Positions 41,323 to 42,797 of a stretch of DNA of 42,797 nucleotides are shown here, one piece after another. Made by a program: the position numbers and the translations under genes. The stretch lies in assembly GCA_947175495.1 (NCBI GenBank), contig CAMWNB010000018.1, positions 1 to 42,797 of the forward strand, given 5' to 3'. Position 1 is the first letter of the stretch; each line of letters starts with the position of its first letter. The notes below the pieces were generated by a model, which did not search any database, was not told the origin of the DNA, and worked only from the letters and a program-made list of their open reading frames with translations. Source of the DNA: an uncultured Porphyromonadaceae bacterium. Its GTDB lineage: Bacteria > Bacteroidota > Bacteroidia > Bacteroidales > Muribaculaceae.

Positions 41323-42732
41323 ATGAGCACCAACGATATCACACGCCGCGAGTTTCTGCGGCGATTAGGCCTTGGAGCGGCTGCCGTAGCGGCCTCCACC
41401 CTGCCCGGATGCAAGAACGTGGCCGAAAAGAAAGCCGACGGCGACAGCCCGCTCGCCGAAATACCCCGCGACAGCATGACCTACCGCACCAATCCCACCA
41501 CCGGCGACAAAGTGTCGCTCCTGGGCTACGGGTGCATGCGCTGGCCCACCGTCACCGGAGGAAGCGCGCGCGACGGCGAGGACAGCATCGACCAGGAAGA
41601 AGTCAACCGCCTCGTTGACAAAGCGCTCGAGTATGGCGTCAACTATTTCGACACGTCGCCCGCCTACTGCAAGGGCAAGTCGGAGGAGGCCACGGGCATA
41701 GCCCTGTCGCGCCATCCGCGCGACAGCTACTTCATAGCCACAAAGCTGTCGAATTTCGCCGAGTCCACCTGGAACCGTGAGGCATCGATAGAGATGTACC
41801 GCAACTCGCTTAAAAACTTGCGCACCGACCATATCGACTACATGCTGCTCCACGGCATCGGCATGGGCGGCATGGACGCCTACAATGGCCGCTACATCGA
41901 CAATGGCATCCTCGACTTCCTTCTGAAAGAGCGGGAGGCGGGCCGCATCCGCAATCTCGGATTCTCCTACCATGGCGACGTCGGTGTGTTCGACTATCTG
42001 CTCAGCCGTCACGACGAGTACAAGTGGGACTTCGTGCAGATTCAGCTCAACTATGTCGACTGGCTCCACGCCGCCGACGTGAACGCCCGCAACACCAACG
42101 CCGAGTATCTCTACAATGAGTTGCACAAGCGTGGCATCCCTGTCGTAATCATGGAACCGCTTCTTGGCGGACGCCTCGCCAATCTGCCCGACCATATCGT
42201 GGCGCGTCTCAAGCAGCGCGAGCCGCAGCGCAGCGTGGCGTCATGGGCATTCCGCTTCGCAGGCACCCATCCGGGAGTGTTGACCGTGCTCAGCGGCATG
42301 ACCTATATGGATCATCTCGACGACAACCTGCGCTCGTTCTGCCCGCTGAAGCCGCTCACCGACGATGAGCAGCAGTTCCTCTACGACACGGCCGACCTTA
42401 TGATGCAGTATCCCACCATCCCGTGTAACGACTGCAAATACTGCATGCCGTGTCCCTATGGCCTCGACATTCCGGCCATCCTGCTGCATTACAACCGCTG
42501 CGTCAACGAGGGCAACGTGCCCAATGGGCTGCAGGATGAAGACTACGCACGCGCGCGCCGCGCATTCCTTGTAGGCTACGACCGTTCCGTGCCGCGCCTG
42601 CGCCAGGCGGCGCACTGCATAGGCTGCAACCAATGCGCGCCCCATTGTCCGCAGCAGATCGACATCCCCGCGCAGATGCACCGCATCGACACATTTGTCG
42701 AAAGCCTGCGCAGAGGCGACACGAATGTCTGA
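41323..42732 (+). CDS. Tat-type lipoprotein aldo/keto reductase with two Fe-S clusters
   Basis: A 469-residue protein. The start at MSTNDITRREFLRRLGLG gives a twin-arginine signal (R8-R9) and a lipobox cysteine at C30 (STLPGC), so it should be exported folded and lipid-anchored. The aldo/keto reductase barrel has the usual tetrad D110, Y115, K141 and H177, with GFSYHGDVGVFDYLL and VVIMEPLLGGRLAN further on. The C-terminal 110 residues carry two ferredoxin-like motifs, CNDCKYCMPCP and CIGCNQCAPHCP. AKR proteins with this tail are frequent in anaerobes; the substrate is unknown. It lies 4 bases after the polyferredoxin gene, a natural electron partner. Confidence 0.9.
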   Translation: MSTNDITRREFLRRLGLGAAAVAASTLPGCKNVAEKKADGDSPLAEIPRDSMTYRTNPTTGDKVSLLGYGCMRWPTVTGGSARDGEDSIDQEEVNRLVDKALEYGVNYFDTSPAYCKGKSEEATGIALSRHPRDSYFIATKLSNFAESTWNREASIEMYRNSLKNLRTDHIDYMLLHGIGMGGMDAYNGRYIDNGILDFLLKEREAGRIRNLGFSYHGDVGVFDYLLSRHDEYKWDFVQIQLNYVDWLHAADVNARNTNAEYLYNELHKRGIPVVIMEPLLGGRLANLPDHIVARLKQREPQRSVASWAFRFAGTHPGVLTVLSGMTYMDHLDDNLRSFCPLKPLTDDEQQFLYDTADLMMQYPTIPCNDCKYCMPCPYGLDIPAILLHYNRCVNEGNVPNGLQDEDYARARRAFLVGYDRSVPRLRQAAHCIGCNQCAPHCPQQIDIPAQMHRIDTFVESLRRGDTNV

Positions 42733-42797
42733 GCGGCAATTATAAGACCCCGTTCCCCAATATTTGTTAACGCCGGGGCGGTCAAGCGTCGTGCAGA

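Noticed and set aside
42748-42778. A possible terminator after the aldo/keto reductase gene (CCCCG/CGGGG)
   Set aside because: Five pairs with a 21-base loop and no T-run; too weak to call. The last 65 bases otherwise show nothing.

Overview
The window reads as ordinary chromosome of a GC-rich member of the Bacteroidales. A Muribaculaceae-like or related gut lineage is my best guess; this is inference from protein flavour only. The support is the Bacteroidetes-type omega subunit, S15 and BamD, the aerotolerance (Bat) operon, an IspG with the large insert, a LruC-type surface lipoprotein, a DUF4301 protein, and promoters of the Bacteroidetes form (TTTG, about 20 bases, TAnnTTTG). I see no rRNA or tRNA gene, insertion sequence, phage, CRISPR array or plasmid function.

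Layout. Bases 1-5.1 kb (minus strand) hold a META-domain lipoprotein with a small secreted protein, rpsO, two tandem paralogous envelope proteins that share a C-terminal module, a structured RNA candidate with its own promoter and terminator, and bamD-rpoZ. Bases 5.2-8.8 kb hold a DUF4301 protein behind a large TPR protein. Bases 9.1-14.7 kb (plus strand) hold a LruC-type surface lipoprotein with a G8 tract inside its promoter, a small beta-barrel protein, and a four-subunit 2-oxoacid:ferredoxin oxidoreductase operon (delta-alpha-beta-gamma). Bases 14.7-16.3 kb hold ilvE and an HD-domain hydrolase, converging on the oxidoreductase operon through a shared terminator.

Bases 16.4-21.4 kb form a tight minus-strand operon: rpoN (sigma-54), a degenerate PAP2-like membrane protein, ispG and an M16 peptidase. 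Bases 21.5-25.6 kb form another: tandem universal stress protein, thrC, an unknown 120-residue protein, a PlsC-like acyltransferase and an omega-amidase-type nitrilase. A small DNA-binding-type protein precedes it. Bases 26.1-34.3 kb are the complete moxR-DUF58-BatD-like-batA-batB-batC-batD-batE operon, whose BatC carries a Q17-E-Q13 tract. Bases 34.5-39.65 kb hold a TamB-like 1508-residue protein behind an ECF sigma factor gene. The right end (plus strand) pairs a membrane polyferredoxin with a twin-arginine, lipobox-bearing aldo/keto reductase that carries two ferredoxin-type clusters.

The best candidates for something undescribed are the structured RNA at about 3537-3759, the possible phase-variable promoter at 9031-9059, the polyferredoxin/reductase pair at 39840-42732, and a perfect dyad at the Bat operon promoter (34452-34472). 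Everything else looks like core Bacteroidales genome.
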